Shown piece after piece: positions 17,231 through 26,319 of a DNA stretch of 64,000 nt. The translations under genes and the position numbers were made by a program. The stretch lies in contig NZ_VJXY01000005.1 in NCBI RefSeq assembly GCF_014831675.1, positions 62,001 through 126,000 on the forward strand. Reading direction: 5' to 3'. Position 1 is the stretch's first letter. Each line of letters opens with the position of its first letter. The DNA is from Komarekiella delphini-convector SJRDD-AB1 (GTDB taxonomy: Bacteria > Cyanobacteriota > Cyanobacteriia > Cyanobacteriales > Nostocaceae). The notes beneath the pieces were generated by a model. It saw only the letters and a program-made list of their open reading frames with translations, was not told the DNA's origin and searched no databases.

Positions 17231-18778
17231 ATGTCCAATTCAGAATTCGAGAGAGTCACAGTTCGCCCAATGGATGAGTATAACCAAAAGTTGGTGTCCT
17301 ACGTCCATCCACCAAATTGGGTCAATCCTGAACCTGTTGATGTTTACGACTTGGTAGTGATTGGCGCTGGTACAGCGGGATTAGTGGTGGCGGCGGGTGC
17401 AGCAGGTCTGGATTTAGGTTTAAAAGTGGCTTTAATTGAAAAGCATCTCATGGGTGGTGATTGCTTGAATGTTGGTTGTGTACCATCTAAAACTGTTATC
17501 CGCTCCTCTCGCGTAGTTGGCGAAATCTGGAATGCCAAAGAGTTTGGGGTTAACATTCCCCAACATGTTGACGTTGATTTTCCCGCAGTCATGGCACGGA
17601 TGCGGCGGGTAAGGTCTGGGATTAGCCATCATGATTCGGCTGAGCGCTTTCAGAAATTAGCGGTTGATGTCTTCTTGGGTAGCGGTCGGTTTGCGAGTAA
17701 AAACACCGTGGAAGTTGGCAACAAAACCCTCCGATTTAAAAAAGCTGTAATTGCGACTGGAGCCAGAGCCGCGCAACTCTCGATTCCGGGAATTGAAAAG
17801 GCGGGTTATCTGACCAATGAGACGGTTTTTTCCCTGATTCAACGACCGGAACGTTTAGCGGTAATTGGTGGCGGCCCGATTGGGTGCGAATTGGCACAAG
17901 CTTTCCGGCGTTTGGGTTGTGAGGTAGTACTTTTCCATAGTGGTTCTCACCTCCTTAATAAAGAAGATGCTGACGCCGCTGAAATTCTCCAAAAGGTCTT
18001 GATTCACGAAGGAATTCGCGTGGTGCTGAATTGCCAGTTAGAAGAAGTGGTAACTGTCACCGAGGGCAAAAGACTTTACTTTTCTTCTAATGGTCGCCGA
18101 GATTCTGTCACAGTAGATGAAATTTTAGTAGGTACAGGACGTGCGCCAAATGTAGAAGGTCTAAATTTAGAAGCAGTGGGAGTGGAATACGATAAGCGCC
18201 AAGGTGTAAAGGTTAATGACTATCTTCAGACTACGAATCCCAAGATTTATGCAGCTGGCGATATCTGCATGAACTGGAAGTTTACCCATGCTGCTGATGC
18301 GGCGGCACGAATTGTAATTAAGAATACGCTGTTTTCTCCCTTTGGCTTAGGACGCTCCAAACTCAGTAGTCTAGTGATGCCGTGGGTAACTTATACTGAT
18401 CCCGAAATTGCTCATGTGGGAATGTATGAACATGAGGCGCAGAAGTTGGGTATTAATGTGGCGACGATCGCAATTCCTTTTAGTAGTGTAGACCGAGCGA
18501 TCGCCGATGGTGAAGAGTTAGGATTTCTCAAAATCCACCACAAAAAGGGGTCTGATGAAATTATCGGTGCAACTATTGTCGCCAATCATGCAGGTGAGAT
18601 GATCTCAGAAGTAACTACGGCAATGGTCGGTAAACTGGGTTTGAGCAAACTCAGTAGTGTGATTCATCCTTATCCCACTCAAGCTGAAGCTATTAAGAAA
18701 GCGGCGGATGCTTATCGTCGCACACTCCTCACCCCGAAAACCAAACGATTTTTAGGATTTCTCACAAAGCTTTCTTGA
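17231..18778 (+). CDS. MerA-like FAD/NAD-linked disulphide oxidoreductase
   Basis: 515 residues. It has an FAD-binding motif VVIGAGTAGLVVAAG (about 42-56), a redox-active pair Cys78/Cys83 in GGDCLNVGCVPSK, an NAD(P)-binding motif VIGGGPIGCELAQAF, an ATG-like GTGRAPN motif, and the dimer interface ending HPYPTQAEAIKKAADAY. It belongs to the group annotated as mercuric reductase in cyanobacteria, but it lacks both the N-terminal metal-binding domain and the C-terminal Cys-Cys pair that hands Hg(II) to the active site in Tn501-type MerA. True mercury reduction is therefore doubtful. Its place behind two TVP38 genes is a recurring arrangement. Confidence 0.85.
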   Translation: MSNSEFERVTVRPMDEYNQKLVSYVHPPNWVNPEPVDVYDLVVIGAGTAGLVVAAGAAGLDLGLKVALIEKHLMGGDCLNVGCVPSKTVIRSSRVVGEIWNAKEFGVNIPQHVDVDFPAVMARMRRVRSGISHHDSAERFQKLAVDVFLGSGRFASKNTVEVGNKTLRFKKAVIATGARAAQLSIPGIEKAGYLTNETVFSLIQRPERLAVIGGGPIGCELAQAFRRLGCEVVLFHSGSHLLNKEDADAAEILQKVLIHEGIRVVLNCQLEEVVTVTEGKRLYFSSNGRRDSVTVDEILVGTGRAPNVEGLNLEAVGVEYDKRQGVKVNDYLQTTNPKIYAAGDICMNWKFTHAADAAARIVIKNTLFSPFGLGRSKLSSLVMPWVTYTDPEIAHVGMYEHEAQKLGINVATIAIPFSSVDRAIADGEELGFLKIHHKKGSDEIIGATIVANHAGEMISEVTTAMVGKLGLSKLSSVIHPYPTQAEAIKKAADAYRRTLLTPKTKRFLGFLTKLS

Positions 18779-18950
18779 ATTCGACAGGATTACAGCAATT
18801 CTCAAATGCATGAAGTGCAGCACAACATATTGTGTCCTTACGCGTGTGCCTATTGAATTGAAAACCGCTTTCTATAAAATGAGCTTACACATAACCCTGG
18901 TCTGTATTTTAGTATTATGTAAAATAATGTAAATAAATGTAAATAATACA

Positions 18951-19655
18951 ATGCAAGATAAAGTCGTTGTCATTGTTGGTGCTACTGGCGGCATTGGTTC
19001 AGCTTTAACTCGCAAACTTGCCCCCACAGGGGCACAGTTGGTACTAACGGCGAGAGATGCAGTTCATTTAACAACACTGGCAAATGATTTACCTGGGTCA
19101 ATTTTGACCATTCCTTGCGACATTACTGATCCGCAACAGGTAGACACTTTAATAGAAAAGGCTGTTGCTGAGTTTGGTCAAATCGACGTTTTGGTGAATG
19201 CAGCGGGTGCTGGTATCCTCAAGCCCTACAACAACCTGGAACCAGCTGATCTAGACAAGATGCTAGATGTCAACTTAAAGGGTAGCTTCTACACTACTCA
19301 GGCGGCTGCTGAAGAAATGCAAAAGCGTAAGTCTGGTCATATTTGTAACGTGATCGGGATTTTGGGCAAACATTCGATGGCGACGGCCGCGGCTTATTCG
19401 GCTTCCAAGTTTGGCGTTGTCGGTTTTAGCAAGTGTATGGCAGAGGAACTTAAGCGTTTTGGTATCAAGTTCACGCTATTCTACTTTGGTGGGGTAGATT
19501 CTCCTTTCTGGGACAACGTGAATTTAAAGGTAGACCGGAAAAAAATGCTTAGTACTGCAACTGCTGCCAATGCGATTTTCTTTGCCCTTTCTGCGGAACC
19601 GCAAGCTGTGCCAATGGAAATCAATATTCAACCTGATAGTCATCTGTTCTTCTAA
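18951..19655 (+). CDS. Short-chain dehydrogenase/reductase
   Basis: 234 residues, a classical SDR: VVIVGATGGIGSAL (nucleotide-binding, about 5-18), the VNAAGAG motif near residue 85, and the catalytic AYSASKFG (Tyr and Lys near 145-149). It uses NAD(P)H; the substrate is unknown. It precedes hppD on the same strand with a 106-base gap. The strongly AT-rich leader just upstream has repeated GTAAATAAT. Confidence 0.85.
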   Translation: MQDKVVVIVGATGGIGSALTRKLAPTGAQLVLTARDAVHLTTLANDLPGSILTIPCDITDPQQVDTLIEKAVAEFGQIDVLVNAAGAGILKPYNNLEPADLDKMLDVNLKGSFYTTQAAAEEMQKRKSGHICNVIGILGKHSMATAAAYSASKFGVVGFSKCMAEELKRFGIKFTLFYFGGVDSPFWDNVNLKVDRKKMLSTATAANAIFFALSAEPQAVPMEINIQPDSHLFF

Positions 19656-19761
19656 AATCAGAGTGTGCTTACATAATTCTTGCTTAGGAAAGACCTGAAA
19701 ATCTAGCAAAAAAGGCAGAATTTACAGATATATAAGCTGTTGTGCTGGATTTTCGTAACTT

Positions 19762-20856
19762 ATGATAAAAATTGACCATGTTCACTTTTATGTAGAAGAT
19801 GCCAAAGTGTGGCGGGATTGGTTTGTACACCATCTCGGTTTTGAAGCAGTAGCCGATAGTATCAGTTCATTTCACACTTGTACGGAAGTTGTGAAAAGTG
19901 GTGTTGTCTGCTTTTTGCTGTCTTCACCACTATTGCCTACAAGTCCTGTAGCTGAGTTTCTGCGTCAGCATCCACCTGGTGTGGCAGATGTCGCGTTCAT
20001 TGTCGAAGATGTGGAAGCGGCAATCGCCATAGCTCAAGCACACGATGCCGAAGTTATACAACCCATTCAAGAACATCAGGAGGGTGATATGTCCCTCAAG
20101 TGGGGTAAAATTGCCGCTTGGGGTGGGCTAAATCATACGTTAATAGAAAGGCACTTTCTTAAACGGGAAGAGTGGGAGAACACGAAGCTAGAGGAGATAA
20201 GTAAACAAGTACTTTTGTCCCCCTCTCCGATTACCGCCATAGATCACATAGTGCTAAACGTAGCAGCAGGGGATTTAGAGCGTGCTGTCGCTTGGTATGA
20301 AAAAATCCTAGATTTTCAACCCCAACAGGTATTTAAAATAAAAACTGATCGCTCTGCTTTACATAGCCGAGTGATGGTTTCGCGCAACGGTAGCGTACAG
20401 ATGCCAATTAATGAGCCAGCTTCTAGCAATTCCCAAATTCAGGAATTTCTAGATGTCAACCGTGGGCCTGGAATTCAACATATCGCTTTGCGAACACCCA
20501 ATCTTATTAGTGCGATCGCTCAATTTCGTGCCGATGGTTTATCCTTACTCTCAGTTCCTAACAGTTACTACTCACGGCTAAAACAGCGGCGAGGACTGCC
20601 ACTATCACACCGAGAAATTGAGGCGATCGCCCAACAAGAAATTCTAGTAGACTGGCAAGAAGATGCTCCCGTAGAGGTACGAAATGCCGCGCCCCTACTA
20701 CTGCAAATTTTTACACAGCCCATCTTTGATGAGCCGACATTTTTCTTTGAGTTTATTGAACGCCGTTCTCAAGCTCAAGGTTTTGGGGAAGGTAACTTTC
20801 GCGCTTTATTTGAAGCTATTGAAAGCGAACAAATTAAACGCGGTACTCTCAGCTAA
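19762..20856 (+). CDS. hppD: 4-hydroxyphenylpyruvate dioxygenase
   Basis: 364 residues, two tandem VOC modules. The enzyme turns 4-hydroxyphenylpyruvate plus O2 into homogentisate, the head-group precursor of tocopherol (and of plastoquinone in plants). The C-terminal module has the expected Fe(II) facial triad: His162 (AIDHIVLN), His240 (GIQHIALRT) and Glu330 (FFFEFIERR). The N-terminal module is catalytically silent. The length fits the family. It follows the SDR gene on the same strand. Confidence 0.9.
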   Translation: MIKIDHVHFYVEDAKVWRDWFVHHLGFEAVADSISSFHTCTEVVKSGVVCFLLSSPLLPTSPVAEFLRQHPPGVADVAFIVEDVEAAIAIAQAHDAEVIQPIQEHQEGDMSLKWGKIAAWGGLNHTLIERHFLKREEWENTKLEEISKQVLLSPSPITAIDHIVLNVAAGDLERAVAWYEKILDFQPQQVFKIKTDRSALHSRVMVSRNGSVQMPINEPASSNSQIQEFLDVNRGPGIQHIALRTPNLISAIAQFRADGLSLLSVPNSYYSRLKQRRGLPLSHREIEAIAQQEILVDWQEDAPVEVRNAAPLLLQIFTQPIFDEPTFFFEFIERRSQAQGFGEGNFRALFEAIESEQIKRGTLS

Positions 20857-20996
20857 ACAATTTAAAATTCAAATCCCTACTTCCTTAAAAAGAAGTTTCT
20901 AAAAAAACGCCTAGATAAACTTGATAGTGCGGTTTATCTCTCGAAAAATAGCCCCACAGATGAGATAATTTTAATAAATATTAACATTTCCCGCCG

Positions 20997-21689
20997 ATGC
21001 TAAGACTAATTACTGACTTCGACGGCCCGATTATTGATGTTTCTGAACGCTACTACCGTGTCTATCAATTCTGCTTGGAAAAAACTCGATACCCAGATCA
21101 ACTGGTACGAGAACTTGCTAAAGCGGAATTTTGGCAGATGAAGCGATCGCGCGTTCCCGAAAAACAAATAGCTTTAAATTCTGGGCTGAACGAAGCTCAA
21201 GCACAAGAATTTTCTCAATTACGGCGGCAAACAGTGCATACAGAACCTTATTTCCAGCATGACAGCCTTGCACCTGGTGCTGTAGATGCACTGTTAAAAA
21301 TTCAACAAGCTGGTGTCGATTTGGCGGTTATGACTATGCGTCGGGTTTGGGAACTAGATTATGCCTTTAAAAAATACGATTTAGGTAGGTTTTTCCCAGA
21401 AAATCGTTGTTATTGTCTCAGTAACGACTACGTCAAAACCCGCGACATTGAAGACAAACCTTTGTTGATGGCACGAGCATTAACAGATCTTCCCCCCGCT
21501 GCTGATACTTGGATGGTGGGGGATACAGAAGCCGACATCGCCGCTGCTAAAAAACACGGTGTTAAGGTGATGGCTGTGGAGTGTGGTATCCGCGATCGCA
21601 CTCAGCTAGAACTTTACCACCCCGACTTAATTGTTAAGGATCTAAGCTTTGCAGTAGATTTAATCTTAGAGCCTCAACGTCTTATCTAG
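20997..21689 (+). CDS. HAD-superfamily hydrolase
   Basis: 230 residues. The HAD motif I aspartates are Asp7 and Asp9 in ITDFDGPIID; motif II is the Thr in AVMTMRR, and motif IV is MVGDTEADIAAAKKHGV. It is a phosphatase of the PGP/Gph-like group with a helical cap; the substrate is unknown. The stop is followed by ordinary intergenic DNA, and the next gene converges. Confidence 0.82.
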   Translation: MLRLITDFDGPIIDVSERYYRVYQFCLEKTRYPDQLVRELAKAEFWQMKRSRVPEKQIALNSGLNEAQAQEFSQLRRQTVHTEPYFQHDSLAPGAVDALLKIQQAGVDLAVMTMRRVWELDYAFKKYDLGRFFPENRCYCLSNDYVKTRDIEDKPLLMARALTDLPPAADTWMVGDTEADIAAAKKHGVKVMAVECGIRDRTQLELYHPDLIVKDLSFAVDLILEPQRLI

Positions 21690-21876
21690 GACTATGCATC
21701 TACGACTTCAAATAGAAATTTGTCTATTTTATTTTCATCTTGGTAATAGGTAATTGGCCTCTAACCCATTACCCCTTACCAGTAATACACATCCAAAATC
21801 TAAAACTCACACCAACTTTGTTTGAGTAGACTTTCCAAGATGTAGAAATAGGGTATGGCCCCAATTTCAACTAGGT

Positions 21877-22497
21877 TTAACGTAGAAAGCTACTAACCAA
21901 CCACAACAATATAAATGTTAATACCGTAGAGAACTGATTCGACGTAATGAATGGTGTTTGAGATATTAGCCAGCCAGCTACTAATCCTCCAGCGATTAGG
22001 CCAATTATCAAACAGATTAGCGTGAACAAAACTGCTCTACCAAATTTGCCTTCTTTGCGATTGAGAAAGTAAATACTTACTCCTACCCCAACCACCAATG
22101 CTAACTGCAAAACTTGGTCGCCCGCCTCTGGATAAAACACACTAATCGCACTCAAACCAAGATACCAAGCTCCTGGTAAGAGTACATCCGCCGGTGTTGG
22201 TTGATCCAACATTCGTTGCAGCCATGCAGGCGACTGCTCACGCGGAGTTGGACTTTCTTTAGGAGGCGATTGCACACGCAACTCTGGGAACCGGATACGC
22301 TCAGGTACTTTGATTTTGCCTTCTTGGCGCATTCGTAAGCGATCCATTAAAATCGCATCGTAAGCTGCTTCAATTATTTCTAGACGCTTGGCATCGCCAC
22401 TGTATTGCTCGAATAGGCGATTACGAGCATCCTGAATTTCATCGAAGCTAGCCTCTTCTGATACCCCAAGTTTTTCGTAGGGATTTTGATCGCTCAT
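21877..22497 (-). CDS. CPP1-like J-domain-related membrane protein (DUF3353)
   Basis: 206 residues. Residues 4-70 resemble a divergent J-like domain (NPYEKLGVSEEASFDEIQDARNRL) without the HPD motif. A Pro-rich linker leads to three or four membrane segments from about residue 105 to 205. This is the layout of the CPP1 (chaperone-like protein of POR1) family, which in plants stabilises the light-dependent protochlorophyllide reductase at the membrane. The cyanobacterial role is inferred to be similar. Confidence 0.8.
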   Translation of the reverse strand: MSDQNPYEKLGVSEEASFDEIQDARNRLFEQYSGDAKRLEIIEAAYDAILMDRLRMRQEGKIKVPERIRFPELRVQSPPKESPTPREQSPAWLQRMLDQPTPADVLLPGAWYLGLSAISVFYPEAGDQVLQLALVVGVGVSIYFLNRKEGKFGRAVLFTLICLIIGLIAGGLVAGWLISQTPFITSNQFSTVLTFILLWLVSSFLR

Positions 22498-23177
22498 GGG
22501 AGTTTGTTACTTCAGCCTCAGTCAGCGGCAGTCTTTTGTCGAAGAATAAAACAGCTTTAGGTCATATTCTAATCGAAACTAAGTCTCGACAGATTTTTGT
22601 GCCCTACCAGGATAGTAGCACGGGTCAGTTTGATTGACTTGTGAATTTTAACTACAGTCACTTTAACATATTGCCAGAACTCCGTGTATTTCCTCATGTC
22701 GTTACCTAGTTAGCGCTTTACTCTAGAATTTGAACTGGGATACCTACATATCTTTATGAAAAAATTAACTTTAGTGTTTCAAATTTGGCAACTTACCGTC
22801 CCCTGAGTGAGTCCTATTGAATTAGCCTTACAATTGCTTGTGGCATCGATTCTGTATTACGCATATCAATTTAAAACCCTACGGTTTTAGATTAGTATCT
22901 AACTCGGAAAAACTGTCCCAGCGTAGCAAACCGCTGCGGCTAAGATCAGAACATCTGTCTGCGGGACATAAAATTGACAATTACAAGGTCTGCACTTGCA
23001 TGTAGCGCTGGCTATAAAAAGTTTTGCGCTTCCATTGCTCAGAATCCAGATTACACTATTATTTTGAATAATCAGGATTCTCATACCTTAGCCTTGTAAA
23101 TTCTTAATTAGTGCCGAAGTGGAAACTGCGTATTCACGCAATCCTCATGTTAATCCTATGAATTTTTGTACAAAGTG
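22498..23177. other. Intergenic spacer
   Basis: About 680 bases between divergent genes (the CPP1-like gene and the response regulator). No convincing gene, repeat array or terminator was seen; it presumably holds both promoters. Confidence 0.4.
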
Positions 23178-23903
23178 ATGGTCATGGCTCCTGCCAAGAT
23201 TCTTGTAGTTGACGACGACCCTGCGGTCCGCAATTTAATCCAACGCTTTTTGATTAAGCAGAACTATCAGGTGGAGGCTGCTGAAGATGGAAAGATGGCT
23301 TTAGCTCTATTTGAGCAATTTAACCCTGATTTGGTAATTCTAGATGTGAATTTACCAGATGTAATTGGGTTTAACCTCTGCCAAGAGATGCAAAGTCGTA
23401 ATGGTGTGTTTGTTCTGATGCTGACTAGCCGTGCAGACGAAGCTGACAAGATTCGCGGCTTTGCTAAAGGTGCTGATGATTATCTTACCAAGCCTTTTGG
23501 GCTGGGAGAACTAGAAGTCAGAGTAGCAGCTATTTTGAGGCGTCAGCGGGTTGTGACTACCGCCGAACAGAAACGCCTGCTATTTGAAAAACTTATGATT
23601 GATCCAGTGCGGCGAGAGGTGACACTTAATAGCCAACCAGTACTCTTAACTGCTCTGGAATTTGACTTGTTGCATTTTTTAGCCAGTCATCCAGGTCGAG
23701 TTTGGCGGCGTGCAGAACTAATCCAAGAGGTGTGGGACTATGAATATGTAGGCGACCAACGGGTTGTAGATGTACATATCGGTCAAATCCGCAAGAAAAT
23801 TGAAGTAGATGCTAGTCAGCCAGCATTAATTCAAACTGTACGTGGCGTAGGCTATAAATTTGAATGTCCTACTCAACCCCAGCAGTTGGAGGCCAAGTCC
23901 TGA
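23178..23903 (+). CDS. OmpR/PhoB-family response regulator
   Basis: About 241 residues from the ATG at 23178 (another ATG at 23184 is equally plausible; an upstream TTG is less so). The receiver domain has the acidic pocket VVDDD, the phospho-acceptor Asp in VILDVNLPD, the Thr in MLTSRADE and Lys in LTKPFG. The C-terminal winged-helix DNA-binding domain ends RVVDVHIGQIRKKIE and IQTVRGVGYKFE. No kinase gene is adjacent, so the partner is unknown. Similarity to NblR/Rpa-type regulators is possible but cannot be settled here. Confidence 0.88.
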   Translation: MVMAPAKILVVDDDPAVRNLIQRFLIKQNYQVEAAEDGKMALALFEQFNPDLVILDVNLPDVIGFNLCQEMQSRNGVFVLMLTSRADEADKIRGFAKGADDYLTKPFGLGELEVRVAAILRRQRVVTTAEQKRLLFEKLMIDPVRREVTLNSQPVLLTALEFDLLHFLASHPGRVWRRAELIQEVWDYEYVGDQRVVDVHIGQIRKKIEVDASQPALIQTVRGVGYKFECPTQPQQLEAKS

Positions 23904-24459
23904 GTCCCTAGTCTAGAGTTTTAACTCTTAACACTTGACTAAAATACTTAAGTACTGGATTTCATAAATCCCTAACTTAATTTGCCATGCTGAGCGGAAC
24001 GCAGTGTAGGTTAGATGCGTTCCATTCAGAATGACATTGAGAATTTTTCAAATTTTGCAACAGATATGCATGAACTTTTAAGAGAGGTTCTAGAGAACTC
24101 TGAGCATCAGCTTCCGGCGCTCAGAGTTCTTTTATGCAATGAAGTGGCTTCCTTTCTCTACGAGACGCTCCTTCGCGTTGGAAGAAGATCCTTCGGGTGA
24201 TGCTCGTTACCTCTACCCTCTTGCTACCACTTCTCTACGTTCGCGCAGCCGTGTCGCAGACAGACGCTCTTGCTAGCTTGCTTCCCTATAGGGGTACGCT
24301 GACGCAGTTTCCTAGATTGGGAAACCCACCTACTCCCGCCGTAGGATGCCCGTTCGCCTCCGATTTCCTTTAGAAGAAAGGCTGTAGGGCGAACAGACTG
24401 AACTAACCACGCTGGTTTACCAGTCCCCAATTACTATTTTTAAGCCAGGGTAATCATAT
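23904..24459. repeat. Spacer with hairpins and dispersed GC-rich repeats
   Basis: A perfect 12-bp hairpin (AGAACTCTGAGC with its inverse, 24094-24130) is followed by a short T-run. From 24160 to 24400 lies a GC-rich mosaic with TCTACGAGACGCTCC, CGTTCGCGCAGC and CCGTTCGCCTCCG segments, which are dispersed repeats also found near 430, 5165 and 32840. Short open frames here run through the repeats and are not called. Confidence 0.6.
24094..24137 (+). terminator. Strong hairpin with T-run
   Basis: The stem AGAACTCTGAGC/GCTCAGAGTTCT has 12 perfect pairs and a 13-base loop and is followed by TTTT. It lies about 190 bases after the response-regulator stop and could end that transcript or a short RNA. 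Confidence 0.55.
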
Positions 24460-24657
24460 TTAGCAGTGGTGGAACAAAGTTTCCAGATAGACTCGGGCCG
24501 CACGGCGATCGCTATCTCCATTTTGTAGCAAAAATAGTGATAGGGCTGCTGTTAATACTCTGTTTTGATCCCAATCAGGATGCTTTTCTAAGTAGTTTTT
24601 TAGGGATTCGTGGAGTGTTTCGGGAATTTCTGTAAAGATGCTGACTGTTGTGTTCAT
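24460..24657 (-). CDS. Small DUF2811-like protein
   Basis: 65 residues: starts VSIFTEIPETLHESLKNYLE and continues DQNRVLTAALSLFLLQNG. This matches the short cyanobacterial DUF2811 family, which has a ribbon-helix-helix-like look (strand, then two helices). Function unknown. The final residues RAARVYLETLFHHC are unremarkable. There is an AAGGAAAAT sequence close upstream of the start on the minus strand. Confidence 0.7.
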   Translation of the reverse strand: MNTTVSIFTEIPETLHESLKNYLEKHPDWDQNRVLTAALSLFLLQNGDSDRRAARVYLETLFHHC

Positions 24658-25269
24658 AAGATTTTCCTTCTATGAGACTAATTAGGAGGGACTTGCTTGC
24701 GCTAAAGCGGCCTAGGGCTACTTCACACAATCTTTCGCCAGTCCGACAATCTGCACCAACATCTTAGGTAATATATTTGACAAATTTGATGTCAGCGGTT
24801 GAGCGCATTACAAAAGCAAGCCGCATCATTGTGCGCCAAGAGGGGGTGGGTTTGTCAATGCTGCGAAATGTAAAAAACGATTGTATAAAAAATAAATGCT
24901 AACGAAATAATCAGGCTTATAACCTTTTTTTAGTTACTTTACTTAACAAGAACTCAGTCCACGCAGTTCATTACCATTTGTAATCAATAATCCCCAGTAA
25001 AACCGTAAGAGCCTATTGGCTCGTAATACACCTGTGGAAAACTGCAAAAATACCTGTGGAAACCCTGTGGAATTAGTGAGGAAAATAGCAGTCAATGATA
25101 AGAATTACAAAAACGTTTACAATTCTCACATGGGCTTTATTGGAAGCAACTTGAAAGTGAAATGATACAAGAGCGATCGCCTTTGAAATCAAGATGTCAG
25201 TATACACGTCGAAAATATAGTGGAGACTCAGTGAACCTAGAATATACGAGGCTTGAGCCAGCATAGGGT
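24658..25269. other. Spacer with three DnaA-box-like motifs
   Basis: The spacer holds no gene that I can support. Between 25033 and 25074 three TGTGGAA motifs follow each other in the same orientation: TGTGGAAAA (25033-25041), TGTGGAAAC (25055-25063) and TGTGGAATT (25066-25074). The first is the exact inverse of TTTTCCACA, the DnaA box form reported for cyanobacteria. Confidence 0.45.
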
Positions 25270-25920
25270 CTAATTCCGACGCTCTTGCAACTTGCGATAA
25301 ACCGATTTCAAATCCACTTGATGGTAAGCTAAAGCAACTAAAGTATGATATAATAAGTCAGCTACTTCGCCTGCGATCGCATCAGCCTCATCATCCTTAA
25401 AAGCCATCACAACCTCAGCAGTTTCCTCACCAATCTTTTTCAAAATCTTGTTATCACCGCCAGCCAATAACTTGCACGTATAAGAACTTTCAGCAAAATT
25501 GTCGCGGCGATCGCATATCACCTGAAACAATTGCGATAATGTATCGCCTGGTGGTAAAGCAATTTTCCCGTTTACTTGATGAAAACAACTGCGTTCACCA
25601 GTGTGGCAAGCAATATCTCCAATCTGTTCCACCCCAATGAGCAGCGCATCACTATCACAGTCATAACGGATAGTCTGCACTTTTTGAATATGTCCAGAAG
25701 TTGCTCCCTTATGCCATAATTCCTCACGGGAACGACTCCAAAACCAAGTTTCTCCAGTTTCCAAAGTCTTATATAACGACTCCTGATTCATCCACGCCAT
25801 CATCAGCACAGTGCCATCAAGATAATCTTGAACAATTGCAGGCACTAAACCCTGTTCATTGTAGCGAATTTCCTCAACAGGGATAGCAGAACGCAGTGAA
25901 TGCAGATTGTTAAAGTACAT
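25270..25920 (-). CDS. hisIE: Bifunctional phosphoribosyl-AMP cyclohydrolase / phosphoribosyl-ATP pyrophosphatase
   Basis: 216 residues. The N-terminal HisI domain (about 1-115) has [26 protein letters not shown] and the metal-binding [16 protein letters not shown] cysteines and histidine. The C-terminal HisE domain (about 125-216) has [16 protein letters not shown] and [13 protein letters not shown]. Together they catalyse steps 2 and 3 of histidine biosynthesis (PR-ATP to PR-AMP to ProFAR). It is a lone gene here, as is common for his genes in cyanobacteria. Confidence 0.94.
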   Translation of the reverse strand: MYFNNLHSLRSAIPVEEIRYNEQGLVPAIVQDYLDGTVLMMAWMNQESLYKTLETGETWFWSRSREELWHKGATSGHIQKVQTIRYDCDSDALLIGVEQIGDIACHTGERSCFHQVNGKIALPPGDTLSQLFQVICDRRDNFAESSYTCKLLAGGDNKILKKIGEETAEVVMAFKDDEADAIAGEVADLLYHTLVALAYHQVDLKSVYRKLQERRN

Positions 25921-26021
25921 ATCAGCTAGCTTGCTCTAATGAGAATGATTCATGGATTCACGATACCATTCTAAATACAAAAGCTGATATGCTTTTGTGA
26001 ATTGAATTTTATTAGTTAGTT

Positions 26022-26210
26022 TTAAACAAGAACATTTCTTTCCATCGCAGATTGCATTTTTATCGCACTTAATGCGACTTGGTGAGCTTTTGGTGCTTCA
26101 CCATACCAGTGAATCGCCGAGTTAAAGGCTGCCCGGTAAAGATCCTGGTATGCCTCAGATAATCGAGTCCGAATCTCTAAAGGCAAGTCTTCATTGGATT
26201 TATATAACAT
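26022..26210 (-). CDS. ChaB-like small protein
   Basis: 62 residues: LYKSNEDLPLEIRTRLSEAYQDLYRAAFNSAIHWY, then HQVALSAIKMQ. The pattern of the LP residues, the Q-DLY-AFNSA helix and the final A-IK matches the ChaB family, once annotated as a cation-transport regulator but functionally unclear. It is orphan here, with no chaA neighbour. Confidence 0.75.
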   Translation of the reverse strand: MLYKSNEDLPLEIRTRLSEAYQDLYRAAFNSAIHWYGEAPKAHQVALSAIKMQSAMERNVLV

Positions 26211-26319
26211 ATTGTTATTTTTATAGTTCAGCTAATTTTATACGATAGAAATTCTAGGCAGTTTTTAACCCTATCCTAAGATAGAGCTTTTTTTTCTTGT
26301 CCACTGTTAGGAGAGAACC

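Noticed and set aside
17231-18778. Genuine mercury resistance operon
   Set aside because: No merR, merT or merP and the key C-terminal cysteines are missing.
24015-24200. 61-codon frame after the response regulator
   Set aside because: It spans a hairpin and a dispersed repeat and has no recognisable family.
25033-25074. Chromosomal replication origin
   Set aside because: Only three boxes, no dnaA or dnaN nearby; reported only as a motif cluster.
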